The notes: generated by a model not told the origin, from the sequence alone. Shown: positions 32,690 to 42,553, counted from the stretch's first letter. The stretch is DNA of 64,000 nucleotides from Takifugu bimaculatus (GCA_004026145.2 CP034990.1:2634011-2698010), one strand, 5' to 3'. Translations and numbers: made by a program.

Positions 32690-33181
32690 CAGGGGTGGGC
32701 AAACATTTTGATTCGTGGGCCACAATGGGTTCTAACATTTGACAAAGGGGCCGGACCAGGAGCAGATGGATGGATGGAGTGCTTTGGTAACCTCACCTCA
32801 TTGGAGAAAAAATACACATCTTGGGATATGGAGAAAACATGTGCTTTAATTTCAAATGAAAATGAAGAGAAGCATTACAACAAAATATCTGACTTTGGAA
32901 TGAGTCTTAAAACACTTAAAATCAAATGAATAAAATATGCCTTTTTAAAAAAAATTAATAACCATTTCTATTTTAAAGCACTGAAAGTTCTGTTATCCTT
33001 CAGGATATCACCATCACTCTCCTCCTGACTCCTGTCTTTTTTCTAGTGGGAAAACACCAGAATTGCAGTGAAAATATAACATTAACAAGGTTTATTCATT
33101 TAATTTTTCAAGTTTGGCGGGCCGGATTAAAACGTTTAACGGGCCGCGTGTGGCCCCCGGGCCGTAGTTTGCCCATGCCTG
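32690..33181. mobile_element. hAT MITE with 8-bp target duplication
   Basis: 492 bp beginning CAGGGGTGGGCAAAC and ending TTTGCCCATGCCTG, flanked by GTGTAGAA (32682-32689 and 33182-33189). Copies A (11702-11709) and C (49948-49955) have the empty site. No transposase is encoded. Confidence 0.9.
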
Positions 33182-33795
33182 GTGTAGAATCAACTTGTTG
33201 ACTTCTGATTTGGACTCCAATGGAAGTGAGGTGCAACAATTGTGGATGCTGAAAGCTTCAGATCTTCATGAAGGTTTCTGTGGTTGGACTGACCTGCTGC
33301 CCCTTTAAGAGGGAGGCAGGTTTGGGCTTCTGGCTGGAATGAAGCCACCTAAGATGAGAATGACTGCAGGCTTTCGGTACCAAGGTTTAACAGGGTGCTC
33401 ACTTCACACTTGGGCTTTTCTCTTTTTTGGGATGGCTTTTCTCAGGAGAGAAGGGGCATGGCACACTACAGCAGCTTTCTTTTTATGTTTGCTAGTTTTC
33501 CTTCTGATCTTTAAAAGACAGGAAGAACCATTTTTGATTGGTCTGAATGTTTGGGCGGTTTTGTGGCCAGCCTAAAATAAAACAAGACAAATCTACAACT
33601 GATACTTCCTTTCTAGTCATTGATGACCATCCTCACATGGGACAGATTTCCACAACCAATTTAATACTGCAAATCTGTCCTGTGTGGTCTTTTTTCTGAG
33701 AACTGTAACACTACGTTTATAACAAAGATCAAACATGTAACAGTTATTGTCTAACTAGTTACATCTGGGAAAGTACTGGATCATCTCTGACTGAC

Positions 33796-33901
33796 CTGAG
33801 AGTCTCCAGCTTACAGAGAGGATCCTGGAGAGCACCACAGAGCAGCTTCACCCCTGAATCCTTAAGCTGGTTCCCACCCAGGTCCAGTTCTCTGAGATGG
33901 G
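33796..33901 (-). pseudogene. NLR-B LRR exon 6, 5' half deleted
   Basis: The 3' half of copy-A exon 6 with its donor, ending abruptly at about 33901 in sequence from the intron before the NACHT exon (GAACATTTCTGGATGAATTG). The acceptor and first half are gone, along with exon 5. Confidence 0.85.
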
Positions 33902-34059
33902 TGCTGAACATTTCTGGATGAATTGTTGTTTTTAATTTATGGACGCTGCAATGGAGATAAAGAATTGAAGGAATGACCACTGGAGGGGGTATTGCTACCT
34001 GGCATGATCCACTCGCTTGATTTAAACGCCGATGTCTGGCCCCAAAAATCTTTACTTAC

Positions 34060-35238
34060 ACGGCCTTCCTGCAGTTCCTCACAGCTGGAATCAGGCGACG
34101 TCGTCCCTCATCTGAGGTGTTGTACTGCTCCAGGTTCAGCTCATCCAGAACCTCCTCTGACATCTGCAGCAGGTAGGCCAGAGCTGAACAGTGGATCTCT
34201 GACAGTTTCCTCTCTGATTTCTTCTCTGACTTCAGGAACTCTTGGATCTCCTGATGGACTGACTGATCCTTCATCTCCATCAGACAGTGGAAGATGTTGA
34301 TGCTTCTGTCTGGGGAGAATCCATCACTGTTCACCTTCTTCAGGTTGTTGAGGACCTTCTGGATGGTTTCTGGGTGGCTGTCCCTCTGATCCAACAGTCC
34401 ACCCAAGATCCTCTGATTGGACTCCAGAGAGAGACCATGAAGGAAGCGAACAAACAAGTCCAGGTGGCCATTTTTACTTTTGAGAGATTTCATGAGTGCT
34501 CTCCTGAGGAAGTCATCAAGAGATGTGACTGGACAGTTATTTGTGAACAACCCAGCAAACCCGGAAAAGTCCTTTGGTTCAGAATATTTTAGGAACTGAC
34601 TTATAACCACTGTGTCTTTCCTGGTGTAACAGTGGAACATGTAGACGGCAGCCAGAAACTCCTGAACGCTCAGATGAACAAAGCAGTAGACTGATTTCTG
34701 GAAGATCACACTCTCTCTCTTGAAGATCTCTGTACAAACTCCTGAGTACACCGACACCTCGGAGACGTCCAGTCCACATCGCTCCAGGTCTTCTGAGTAG
34801 AACATGATGTTTCCTTTCTCCAGATGTTCAAACGCCAGCCGACCCAACTTCAGAAGGAGTTTTTTATCAGCCTTAGTCAGTTTCCCTGGTCTCTGCATTC
34901 CTCCATACTTCTGCTTCTTCCTCTTCATCTGAACCCTCAGGAAGTGTGAGTAGAGGTCAGTCAGGGTTTGGGGCAGCTCTCCTCTCTGGTCTCTGGCCAT
35001 CATGTCCTCCAGAACTATAGCAGTGATCCAGCAGAAAACTGGGATCAGACACATGATGTGGAGGCTCCTGGGGGCCTTTTGGTTACGAGACCATTGTTGT
35101 TGTTTTGTTCTTCTTTCTTCGATTCCCTGATATGGCTGGTCTGCTTTGCCTTGGGCCTGGTCGTTTCCCCATCCCTGAGGCTGTGAACTACCCCAGCCGA
35201 TGGGCGGCACCTGTCTTGGCTTATTCATCGGCCTTTTA
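34060..35238 (-). CDS. NLR-B chimeric exon: cassette exon 3 fused to second half of NACHT exon
   Basis: 1179 nt, 393 codons, open throughout, phase 2-2. The first about 50 codons are cassette-type (KRPMNKPRQVPPIGWGSSQ, WGNDQAQG, ADQPYQGIEE). At about 35085 the frame passes without a break into NLR sequence: RSLHIMCLIPVFCWITAIV, the winged-helix region and on to ALAYLLQMSEEVLDEL. The P-loop, Walker B and FISNA are absent. The right limit is the cassette acceptor (CACTTTTTTCAG), the left limit the NLR donor (GTAAGT). Without a P-loop it could not bind ATP in the usual way; if translated it might act as a decoy or scaffold, which is only a guess. Confidence 0.7.
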
Positions 35239-35357
35239 CTGAAAAAAGTGACCAGAGATCCATGAAGCAATGGCATGTGAGAGTTAACAAGTAGAGTATT
35301 TACTAAAAAAGAAATGTTAGCTGCGAAATAAAACTACGTCATAGAAATTGTTCTGAC
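35239..35357 (-). other. Intron between cassette-1 exon 2 and the chimeric exon
   Basis: Begins with a weakened donor (GTCAGA instead of GTAAGA or GTAAGG) and ends at the cassette acceptor. Confidence 0.5.
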
Positions 35358-35526
35358 AAATCTACACTGTCCATCGGTCCGGACATCTCATCCTCTATCC
35401 CGACGACGGTTTAGAGTATAACGTTGTTGCTGCTGAAAATTATTGCTGAACTCTGAGGTGTCATTGTGGTGTTGATACAATGGATCGGCAATGTGGTGCA
35501 TAAAATACATTTGTTTGTTAGGATTA
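35358..35526 (-). pseudogene. Cassette 1 exon 2 (5-nt deletion)
   Basis: Homologue of the 174-nt exon 2 of the other cassettes (MYFMHHIADPLYQHHND). It is 5 nt shorter near CGACGACGG, which shifts the frame to a stop before the 3' end, and its donor is GTCAGA. Probably not usable, so the chimeric exon would need another cassette's exon 2. Confidence 0.7.
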
Positions 35527-36092
35527 CTGTGCTCTCAATATTTCTAGTTCAACATCCTTCCTGTTTTAACCCCATGCCATTTTACAAAGACTTTTATCCA
35601 CACATAATTTATTCCTTTTAAATAATTGGGAAGTCCTTAATGGGACTACATGGTGACGAAAGTTTAATCATTGTTCTGAAGATCTCTGTTGTCACCATTC
35701 AACAGAGGAAAAGAATCATTATGCTCGTGATTTTATTTTTTTTCAGTAATGTGTTACAAAATATCAATTATAAAAGTTACAAATATCAATTACACAGGAT
35801 ATTTCTACTGCTGCTGATGGGGCCCATTGTTGTCAAGGATGGACTGTTCTAGGATAACGTGGTATGGGCCTTCTCAATGCTGTCTCTACACATGGCCAAT
35901 TCATTTCTGCTGATCTTTCAAAAAGAAGAAATTTCCTCATTTATCTTAGCGGTTCCTGGGAGATGCTAAAAGTGGCCTGCTATAGCTCAGGTCTCCCATT
36001 TGGATTATAGTTGACTTGGCCTTGTTTCTGCATGCAACTAACCAAAGGTGGTTTGGTGCTTTTTTTGCCAAAACCTCTTTATGTTGTCATAC

Positions 36093-37073
36093 CAGTGTTG
36101 TTATTCGGTTCTTGTGACTTCGCTGGGCTACTTTCTTTCGAAGCCCTGATGTGGCTGGTCTGCTGTGCCTTGGGCCTGGTCGTTTCCCCATCCCTGGGCC
36201 TGGTCGTCGCCCTAGCCTTGGGCCTGGTCGTCTCCCCATCCCTGGGCCTGGTCGTCGTCCGAGCCTTGGGCCTGGTCGTCGTCCGAGCCTTGGGCCTGGT
36301 CGTCTCCCCATCCCTGGGCCTGGTCGTCTCCCCAGCCTTGGGCCTGGTCGTCGCCCCAGCCTTGGGCCTGGTCGTCTCCCCAGCCTTGGGCCTGCTCGTT
36401 TCCCCATCCCTGGGCCTGGTCGTCTCCCCATCCCTGGGCCTGGTCGTCGCCCCAGCCTTGGGCCTGGTCGTTTCCCCATCCCTGGGCCTGATCGTTTCCC
36501 CATCCCTGGGCCTGATCGTTTCCCCAGCCTTGGGCCTGGTCGTTTCCCCAGCCTTGGGCCTGGCCGTTTCCCCAGCGTTGGGCCCGGTCGTTTCCCCATC
36601 CCTGGGCCTGGTCGTTTCCCCAGCCTTGGGCCTGGTTGTTTCCCCAGCTTTGGGCCCGGTCGTTTCCCCAGCGTTGGGCCCGGTCGTTTCCCCATCCCTG
36701 GGCCTGGTCGTTTCCCCATCCCTGGGCCTGGTCGTTTCCCCATCCCTGGGCCTGGTCGTTTCCCCAGCCTTGGGCCTGGTGGTTTCCCCAGCCTTGGGCA
36801 TGGTCGTTTCCCCAGCCTTGGGCCTGGCCGTTTCCCCATCCCTGGGCCTGGTCGTTTCCCCATCCCTGGGCCTGGTCGTTTCCCCAGCCTTGGGCCTGGT
36901 GGTTTCCCCAGCCTTGGGCATGGTCGTTTCCCCAGCCTTGGGCCTGGCCGTTTCCCAAGCCTTGGGCCTGGTTGTTTCCCCAGCCTTGGTCCTGGTCGTT
37001 TCCCAATCCCTGTGGCTGTGAACTGCCCCAGCCTATGGGCTCCTCCTGTCTAGGCTCATTCTTCGGCCTTTCA
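36093..37073 (-). pseudogene. Cassette 2 exon 3 with expanded 24-bp repeat
   Basis: 981 nt against 165 nt in cassettes 3-6: exactly 34 extra 24-bp units. Begins after CACTTTTTTCAG with ERPKNEPRQEEPIGWGSSQ, then tandem WGNDQAQG octapeptides with variants (WGNGQAQG, WGDDQAQG, GSDDDQAQ). The in-frame TAG at 36212-36214 (from CCAGCC to CTAGCC on the plus strand) ends the frame inside the array, and a second stop follows in the unique part. It may still give a truncated repeat protein of about 287 codons for this exon. Confidence 0.65.
36158..37014. repeat. 24-bp coding minisatellite, about 35 units
   Basis: Plus-strand unit close to CCTTGGGCCTGGTCGTTTCC plus CCAG. The unit length is a multiple of three and lacks stops in most frames, which explains several long overlapping frames here. 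Only the minus-strand WGNDQAQG frame agrees with the neighbouring cassettes. Confidence 0.95.
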
Positions 37074-37198
37074 CTGAAAAAAGTGACCAGAGATCCATGA
37101 AGCAATGTGTCCAGCATGTGAGAGTTAACATGTTGAGTATTTACTTAAAAGGAAATGTTAGCTGCGAAATAAAACTACATAATAGAAATTGTCCTTAC

Positions 37199-37372
37199 AT
37201 GTCTCCAGTATCCATGGGTTCGGACAGCTCATCCTCTATCCCGACGCTCCTTCGGTTGAGAGTACACCATTGTTGCTGCTGAAAATTATTGCTGAACTCT
37301 GAGATGTCATTTTGCTGTTGATACGATGGACCGGCACTGTGGTGCATAAAATACATTTGTTCGTTAGGATTA
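37199..37372 (-). CDS. Cassette 2 exon 2
   Basis: 174 nt, phase 2-2, acceptor GAGCACAG, donor AT|GTAAGG. Encodes NPNEQMYFMHHSAGPSYQQQ and ends EPMDTGD. Q- and N-rich. Family unknown. Confidence 0.6.
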
Positions 37373-37791
37373 CTGTGCTCTCAATATTTCTAGTTCAACA
37401 TCCTTCCTGTTTTAACCCAATAGCATTTTGAAACTACTTTTATTCATGTATAATGTATTCCTTTCACATATTTGGGAAGTCCTGAATGGGAGAACATGGT
37501 GACTAAAGTTACATCATTGTTGTAAACATCTCTGTTGTCACCTTTTAACAGAGGAAGTAAATCATTATGCTTGTGATTTTAATTTTCTTTAGTAGTGTGT
37601 CACAAAATGTCAATTATAAAAGATAAAATTATCAATTATAAAGGTTATTTCTACTGCTGCTGATGGGGCCCATTGTTGCCAAGGACAGACTGTTCTAGGA
37701 TACTGTGGTATGGGCCTTCTCAATGCTTTCTCTGGACATGGCCAATTCATTTCTGCTGATCTTTCAAAAAGAAGAAATTTCCTCATTTATC

Positions 37792-38104
37792 TTAGCGGTT
37801 CCTGGGAGATGCTAAAAGTGGCCTGATATAGCTCAGGTCTCCCATTTGGATAAGGTTTGACCTGGCCTGGTTTTTGCATCCAACTACCCAAAGGTGGTTT
37901 GGTGCTTTTTTTTGCCAAAACCTCTTTATGTTGTCATACCAGTGTTGTTGTTGGGTTCTTGTGAGTTCGCTGTGCTGATTTCTCTCAAAGCCCTGATGTG
38001 GCTGGTCTGCTGTGCCTTGGGCCTGGTCGTTCCCCCATCCCTGTGGCTGTGAACTGCCCCAGCCTATGGGCTCCTCCTGTCTCTGCTCATTCGTCGGCCT
38101 TTCA
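37792..38104 (-). CDS. Cassette 3 exon 3 (with read-through frame)
   Basis: Begins after CACTTTTTTCAG: ERPTNEQRQEEPIGWGSSQ, one WGNDQAQG unit, QGFERNQHSELTRTQQQHW. A donor G|GTATGA at 37940 would end it as a 165-nt phase 2-2 exon. Otherwise the same frame runs on to a TAA at 37792 with a different tail (FWQKKAPNHLW, MGDLSYIRPLLAS). Both readings are kept here because the sequence alone does not decide. Confidence 0.55.
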
Positions 38105-38229
38105 CTGAAAAAAGTGACCAGAGATCCATGAAGCAATGTGTCCAGCATGTGAGAGTTAACATTTAGAGTATTTACTTAAAAGGAAATGTTAGCTGCAAAA
38201 TAAAACTACATAATAGAAATTGTCCTTAC

Positions 38230-38403
38230 ATGTCTCCAGTATCCATGGGTTCGGACATCTCATCCTCTATCCCAACGCTCCTTCGGTCGAGAGTACACCA
38301 TTGTTGCTGCTGAAAATTATTGCTGAACTCTGAGATGTCATTTTGCTGTTGATACGATGGACCGGCACTGTGGTGCATAAAATACATTTGTTTGTTAGGA
38401 TTA
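38230..38403 (-). CDS. Cassette 3 exon 2
   Basis: 174 nt, phase 2-2, very close to cassette 2 exon 2. Acceptor GAGCACAG, donor AT|GTAAGG. Confidence 0.6.
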
Positions 38404-38973
38404 CTGTGCTCTCAATATTTCTAGTTCAACATCCGTCCTGTTTTAACCCAATAGCATTTTGAAACTACTTTTATTCATGTATAATTTATTCCTTTCACAT
38501 ATTTGGGAAGTCCCTAATGGGAGAACATGGTGACGAAAGTTAAATCATTGTTGTAAACATCTCTGTTGTCACCTTTTAACAGAGGAAGTAAATCATTATG
38601 CTTGTGATTTTAATTTTCTATAGTAGTGTGTCACAAAATGTCAATTATAAAAGATAAAATTATCAATTATAAAGGTTATTTCTACTGCTGCTGATGGGGC
38701 CCATTGTTGCCAAGGACGGACTGTTCTAGGATAATGTGATACGGGCCTTCTCGATGCTGTCTCTGGACATGGCAAATTTATTTCTGCTGATCTTTCAAAA
38801 GGAAAAAAAATTCCGAATTTGTCTTAGCGGTTCCTGGGAGATACTAAATGTGGCCTGATATCGCTCAGGTCTCCCATTTGGATAAGGTTTGACCTGGCCT
38901 GGTTTCTGCATCCAACTACCCAAAGGTGGTTTGGTGCTTTTTTTTTTGCCAAAACCTCTTTATGTTGTCATAC

Positions 38974-39138
38974 CAGTGTTGTTGTTGGGTTCTTGTAAGT
39001 TCGCTGGGCTGCTTTCTCTCAAAGCCCTGATGTGGCTGGTCTGCTGTGCCTTGGGCCTGGTCGTTCCCCCATCCCTGTGGCTGTGAACTGCCCCCACCTA
39101 TGGGCTCCTCCAGTCTTGGCCTTTTTGCCGGCCTTTCA
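38974..39138 (-). CDS. Cassette 4 exon 3
   Basis: 165 nt, phase 2-2, acceptor CACTTTTTTCAG, donor G|GTATGA. Encodes ERPAKRPRLEEPIGGGSSQ with one WGNDQAQG unit. The T-run just beyond it is two bases longer than in cassette 3, so the read-through frame has a different short end here. Confidence 0.55.
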
Positions 39139-39263
39139 CTGAAAAAAGTGACCAGAGATCCATGAAGCAATGTGTCCGGCATGTGAGAGTTAACATGTAG
39201 AGTATTTACTTAAAAAGAAATGTTAGCTGCCAAATAAAACTACATAATAGAAATTGTCCTTAC

Positions 39264-39437
39264 ATGTCTCCAGTATCCATGGGTTCGGACATCTCATCCT
39301 CTATCCAGTATCTCTTTCGTTTTCGATTATGATGTCCGGGCTGCTGACAATTATTGTTGAACTGTGAGGTTTCATTTAGCTGTTGATACAATGGATCAGC
39401 ACTGTGGTGCAAAAAATACATTTGTTTGTTAGGTTTA
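39264..39437 (-). CDS. Cassette 4 exon 2
   Basis: 174 nt, phase 2-2. The C-terminal half is of the second type, with a basic patch (GHHNRKRKRYWIEDEMSE), unlike cassettes 1-3. The RKRKR patch could be a nuclear localisation signal. Confidence 0.6.
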
Positions 39438-40002
39438 CTCTGCTCTCAATATTTCTACTTCAACATCCTTCCTGTTTTAACCCCAGAGCATTTTGAGACT
39501 ACTTTTATTCATACATAATTTGTTCCTTTCACATATTTCGGAAGTCCTTAATGGAACTACATGGTAACTAACGTTAATTCATTGTTGTGAACATCTCTGT
39601 TGCCACCTTTCAACAGAGGAAAAGAATCATTATGCTTGTGATTTTATTTTTTTTCAGTCGGTTGTTCCAAAATATCAATTATAAAAGATAAAAATATCTA
39701 TTATAAAGGTTATTTCTACTGCTGCTATGGGGCCCATTGTTGCCAAGGACGGACTGTTCTAGGATATTGTGGTATGGGCCTTCTCAATGCTTTCTCTGGA
39801 CATGGCCAATTCATTTCTTCTGATCTTTCAAAAGGAAGAAATTTCCTCATTTATCTTAGCGGTTCCTGGGAGATGCTAAAAGTGGCCTGATATAGCTCAG
39901 GTCTCCCATTTGGATAATGTTTGACCTGGGCGGGTTTTTGCATCCAACTACCCAAAGGTGGTTTGGTGCTTTTTTTAACAAAACCTCTTTATGTTGTCAT
40001 AC

Positions 40003-40167
40003 CAGTGTTGTTGTTGGGTTCTTGTGAGTTCGCTGGGCTGCTTTCTCTCAAAGCCCTGATGTGGCTGGTCTGCTGTGCCTTGGGCCTGGTCGTTTCCCCA
40101 TCCCTGTGGCTGTGAACTGCCCCCACCTATGGGCTCCTCCAGTCTTGGCCTTTTTGCCGGCCTTTCA
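40003..40167 (-). CDS. Cassette 5 exon 3 (acceptor lost)
   Basis: 165 nt by homology with intact donor, but the acceptor CAG is changed to CGT. Upstream intron sequence is open in frame (MPDTLLHGSLVTFFVERP), so retention or another acceptor is possible. Confidence 0.45.
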
Positions 40168-40292
40168 ACGAAAAAAGTGACAAGAGATCCATGAAGCAAT
40201 GTGTCCGGCATGTGAGAGTTAACATGTAGAGTATTTACTTAAAAAGAAATGTTAGCTGTGAAATAAAACTAGATAATAGAAATTGCCCTTAC

Positions 40293-40466
40293 ATGTCTCC
40301 AGTATCCATGGGTTCGGACATCTCATCCTCTATCCAGTATCTCTTTCTTTTTCGATTATGATGTCCGGGCTGCTGGAAATTATTGTTGAACTCTGAGGTG
40401 TCATCGTGCTGTTGATACAATGGATCAGCACTGTGGTGCAAAAAATACATTTGTTTGTTAGGTTTA
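40293..40466 (-). CDS. Cassette 5 exon 2
   Basis: 174 nt, phase 2-2, RKRKRYW type. Acceptor ACACAG, donor AT|GTAAGG. Confidence 0.6.
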
Positions 40467-40753
40467 CTGTGTTCTCAATATTTCTACTTCAACATCCTTC
40501 CTGTTTTAACCCCAGAGCATTTTGAGACTACTTTTATTCATACATAATTTATTCCTTTCACATATTTTGGAAGTCCTAAATGGAACTACATGGTAACTAA
40601 CGTTAATTCATTGTTGTGAACATCTCTATTGTCACCTTTCAACAGAGGAAAAGAATCATTATGCTTGTGATTTTATTTTTTTTCAGTCGTTTGTTCCAAA
40701 ATATCAATTATAAAAGATAAAAATATCTATTATAAAGGTTATTTCTACTGCTG

Positions 40754-40976
40754 CTATGGGGCCCATTGTTGCCAAGGACGGACTGTTCTAGGATATTGTG
40801 GTATGGGCCTTCTCAATGCTGTCTCTGGATATGGCCAATTCATTTCTTTTGATCTTTTAAAAGGAAGAAATTTTCTAATTGGTCTTAGCGGTTCCTGGGA
40901 GATGCTAAAAGTGGCCTGATATAGCTCAGGTCTCCCATTTGGATAATGTTTGACCTGGGCTGGTTTTTGCATCCAA
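40754..40976 (-). CDS. Exon 4 (cassette 6), terminal exon candidate
   Basis: After acceptor CCACCTTTGGTTAG a frame of 74 codons runs to TAG: WMQKPAQVKHYPNGRPELY, SISQEPLRPIRKFLP, QYPRTVRPWQQWAP. Phase 2 on entry matches the exon 3 donor, and exon 1 + exon 2 + exon 3 + exon 4 of this cassette total 669 nt, exactly 223 codons. The intron before it would be only 56 bp, unusually short. Other cassettes carry the same frame with earlier stops. Family unknown. Confidence 0.5.
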
Positions 40977-41032
40977 CTAACCAAAGGTGGTTTGGTGCTT
41001 TTTTTTGCCAAAACCTCTTTATGTTGTCATAC

Positions 41033-41197
41033 CAGTGTTGTTGTTGGGTTCTTGTGAGTTCGCTGGGCTGCTTTCTCTCAAAGCCCTGATGTGGCTGGTC
41101 TGCTGTGCCTTGGGCCTGGTCGTTTCCCCATCCCTGTGGCTGTGAACTGCCCCAGCCTATGGGCTCCTCCAGTCTTGGCCTTTTTGCCGGCCTTTCA
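41033..41197 (-). CDS. Cassette 6 exon 3 (acceptor lost)
   Basis: 165 nt by homology (ERPAKRPRLEEPIGWGSSQ, one WGNDQAQG, ELTRTQQQHW), donor G|GTATGA. The acceptor AG is lost (TTTTTTTGTTGAAAGG). The alternative is one continuous frame 40885-41241 starting MPDTLFHGSLVTFF inside the former intron and ending SYIRPLLASPRNR. Confidence 0.5.
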
Positions 41198-41322
41198 ACA
41201 AAAAAAGTGACCAGAGATCCATGAAACAATGTGTCCGGCATGTGAGAGTTAACATGTAGAGTATTTACTTAAAAAGAAATGTTAGCTGTGAAATAAAACT
41301 AGATAATAGAAATTGTTCTTAC

Positions 41323-41496
41323 ATGTCTACACTATCCATCAGTTCAGACATCTCATCCTCTATCCAGTATCTCTTTCTTTTTCGATTATGATGTCCGGGC
41401 TGCTGGAAATTATTGTTGAACTCTGAGGTGTCATCGTGCTGTTGATACAATGGATCAGCACTGTGGTGCAAAAAATACATTTGTTTGTTAGGTTTA
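41323..41496 (-). CDS. Cassette 6 exon 2
   Basis: 174 nt, phase 2-2. Entry codon completes exon 1 (TC|T) to give SKPNKQMYFLHHSADPLYQQ. Q- and N-rich middle, then the basic patch RKRKRYW and acidic IEDEMSELMDSVD. Acceptor GAACACAG, donor AT|GTAAGA. Confidence 0.6.
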
Positions 41497-42070
41497 CTGT
41501 GTTCTCAATATTTCTAGTTCAACATCCTTCCTGTTTTAACCCCAGAGCATTTTGAGACTACTTTTATTCATACATAATTTATTCCTTTCACATATTTCGG
41601 AAGTCCTTAATGGAACTACGTGGTAACTAACGTTAATTCATTGTTGTGAACATCTCTGTTGTCACCTTTCAACAGAGGAAGTGAATCATTATGTTTGTGA
41701 TTTAAATTTTCTTCAGTTATGTGTTACAAAATATCAATAATAAAAGATAAAATTATCAATTATAAAGAGTATTTCTACTGCTACTGATGGGGCCCATTGT
41801 TGCCAAGGACAGACTGTTTGAGGATATTGTGGTATGGGCCTTCTCAATGCTGTCTCTGGATATGGCCAATTCATTTCTTTAGACCTTTTAAAGCAAAAAG
41901 TGTCCAAGTAAATGTGCTGGAGTTAGCCTTCAAAGCTAACACTTCTGTAGCATAGCTAATATCCCAAAATATTTTGATGGATTTCCTAATTTTTAAATCT
42001 ATGCAATATATTTTTAAATCTATGCAATGAATATGGCAATATTCATAGTAGCTGTAGAGAGTAAACTTAC

Positions 42071-42177
42071 GAGTCCTGACAGTTACTTCCTTGAAGAAAA
42101 GTGTCAGGTGACTGTGCACCCGGAGGCTCTGGGTTCTCCATAGGCTTTTTATTTTTAGAGAAACAACCGATCCCCAT
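42071..42177 (-). CDS. Single first coding exon of the cassette gene
   Basis: ATG at 42177, 107 nt ending TC|GTAAGT (phase 2). Encodes MGIGCFSKNKKPMENPEPP and on to QGSNCQD. Gly2 followed by Cys5 and Ser7 then lysines fits an N-myristoylation site with a possible palmitoylation cysteine, so the product may be membrane-anchored. No second copy of this exon lies between the cassettes. It joins in frame to every cassette exon 2. A pyrimidine tract with AG just upstream (42185-42215) suggests that a non-coding exon precedes it. Not a family I recognise. Confidence 0.6.
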
Positions 42178-42553
42178 CAAACTCCTTTTCTCTAAAGCTG
42201 GCCATGAAAAAAAAAAAAGTTACTGTCAGAAAACTAGATTTAAAAACCTCATACAGATTCACATTTTGTTCCAGTCAAAAGCAATAGATCCTTAAACCCA
42301 AACAATTAAGAACAATTAATTTTGTAGCCTGTCCATACCTGCCACCTCACATGAACTATTTTACGTTCAAGAAAATGGTAAAAAAAAACAACAATTTGAA
42401 ATCTTTATTTGATTCTCAAAAGTTGAAAAAATTGTCTTGCATCAAACAGATCAATTACCCACAGATTGTGATTTAAATCTGCAGAGTATAATATGAGCTT
42501 CCAAAATGTAGTAGGTTGAAAATTAAATTAAAGGTATTTTCTCCAGCTTAACA

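Noticed and set aside
36079..36921. Two other minus-strand frames of 258 and 280 codons over the same array
   Set aside because: Same cause; they do not continue in the other cassettes.
36011..37053. Long plus-strand frames (up to 336 codons) over the 24-bp array
   Set aside because: A stop-free 24-bp unit keeps almost every frame open. Only the minus-strand WGNDQAQG frame is shared with the single-unit cassettes.
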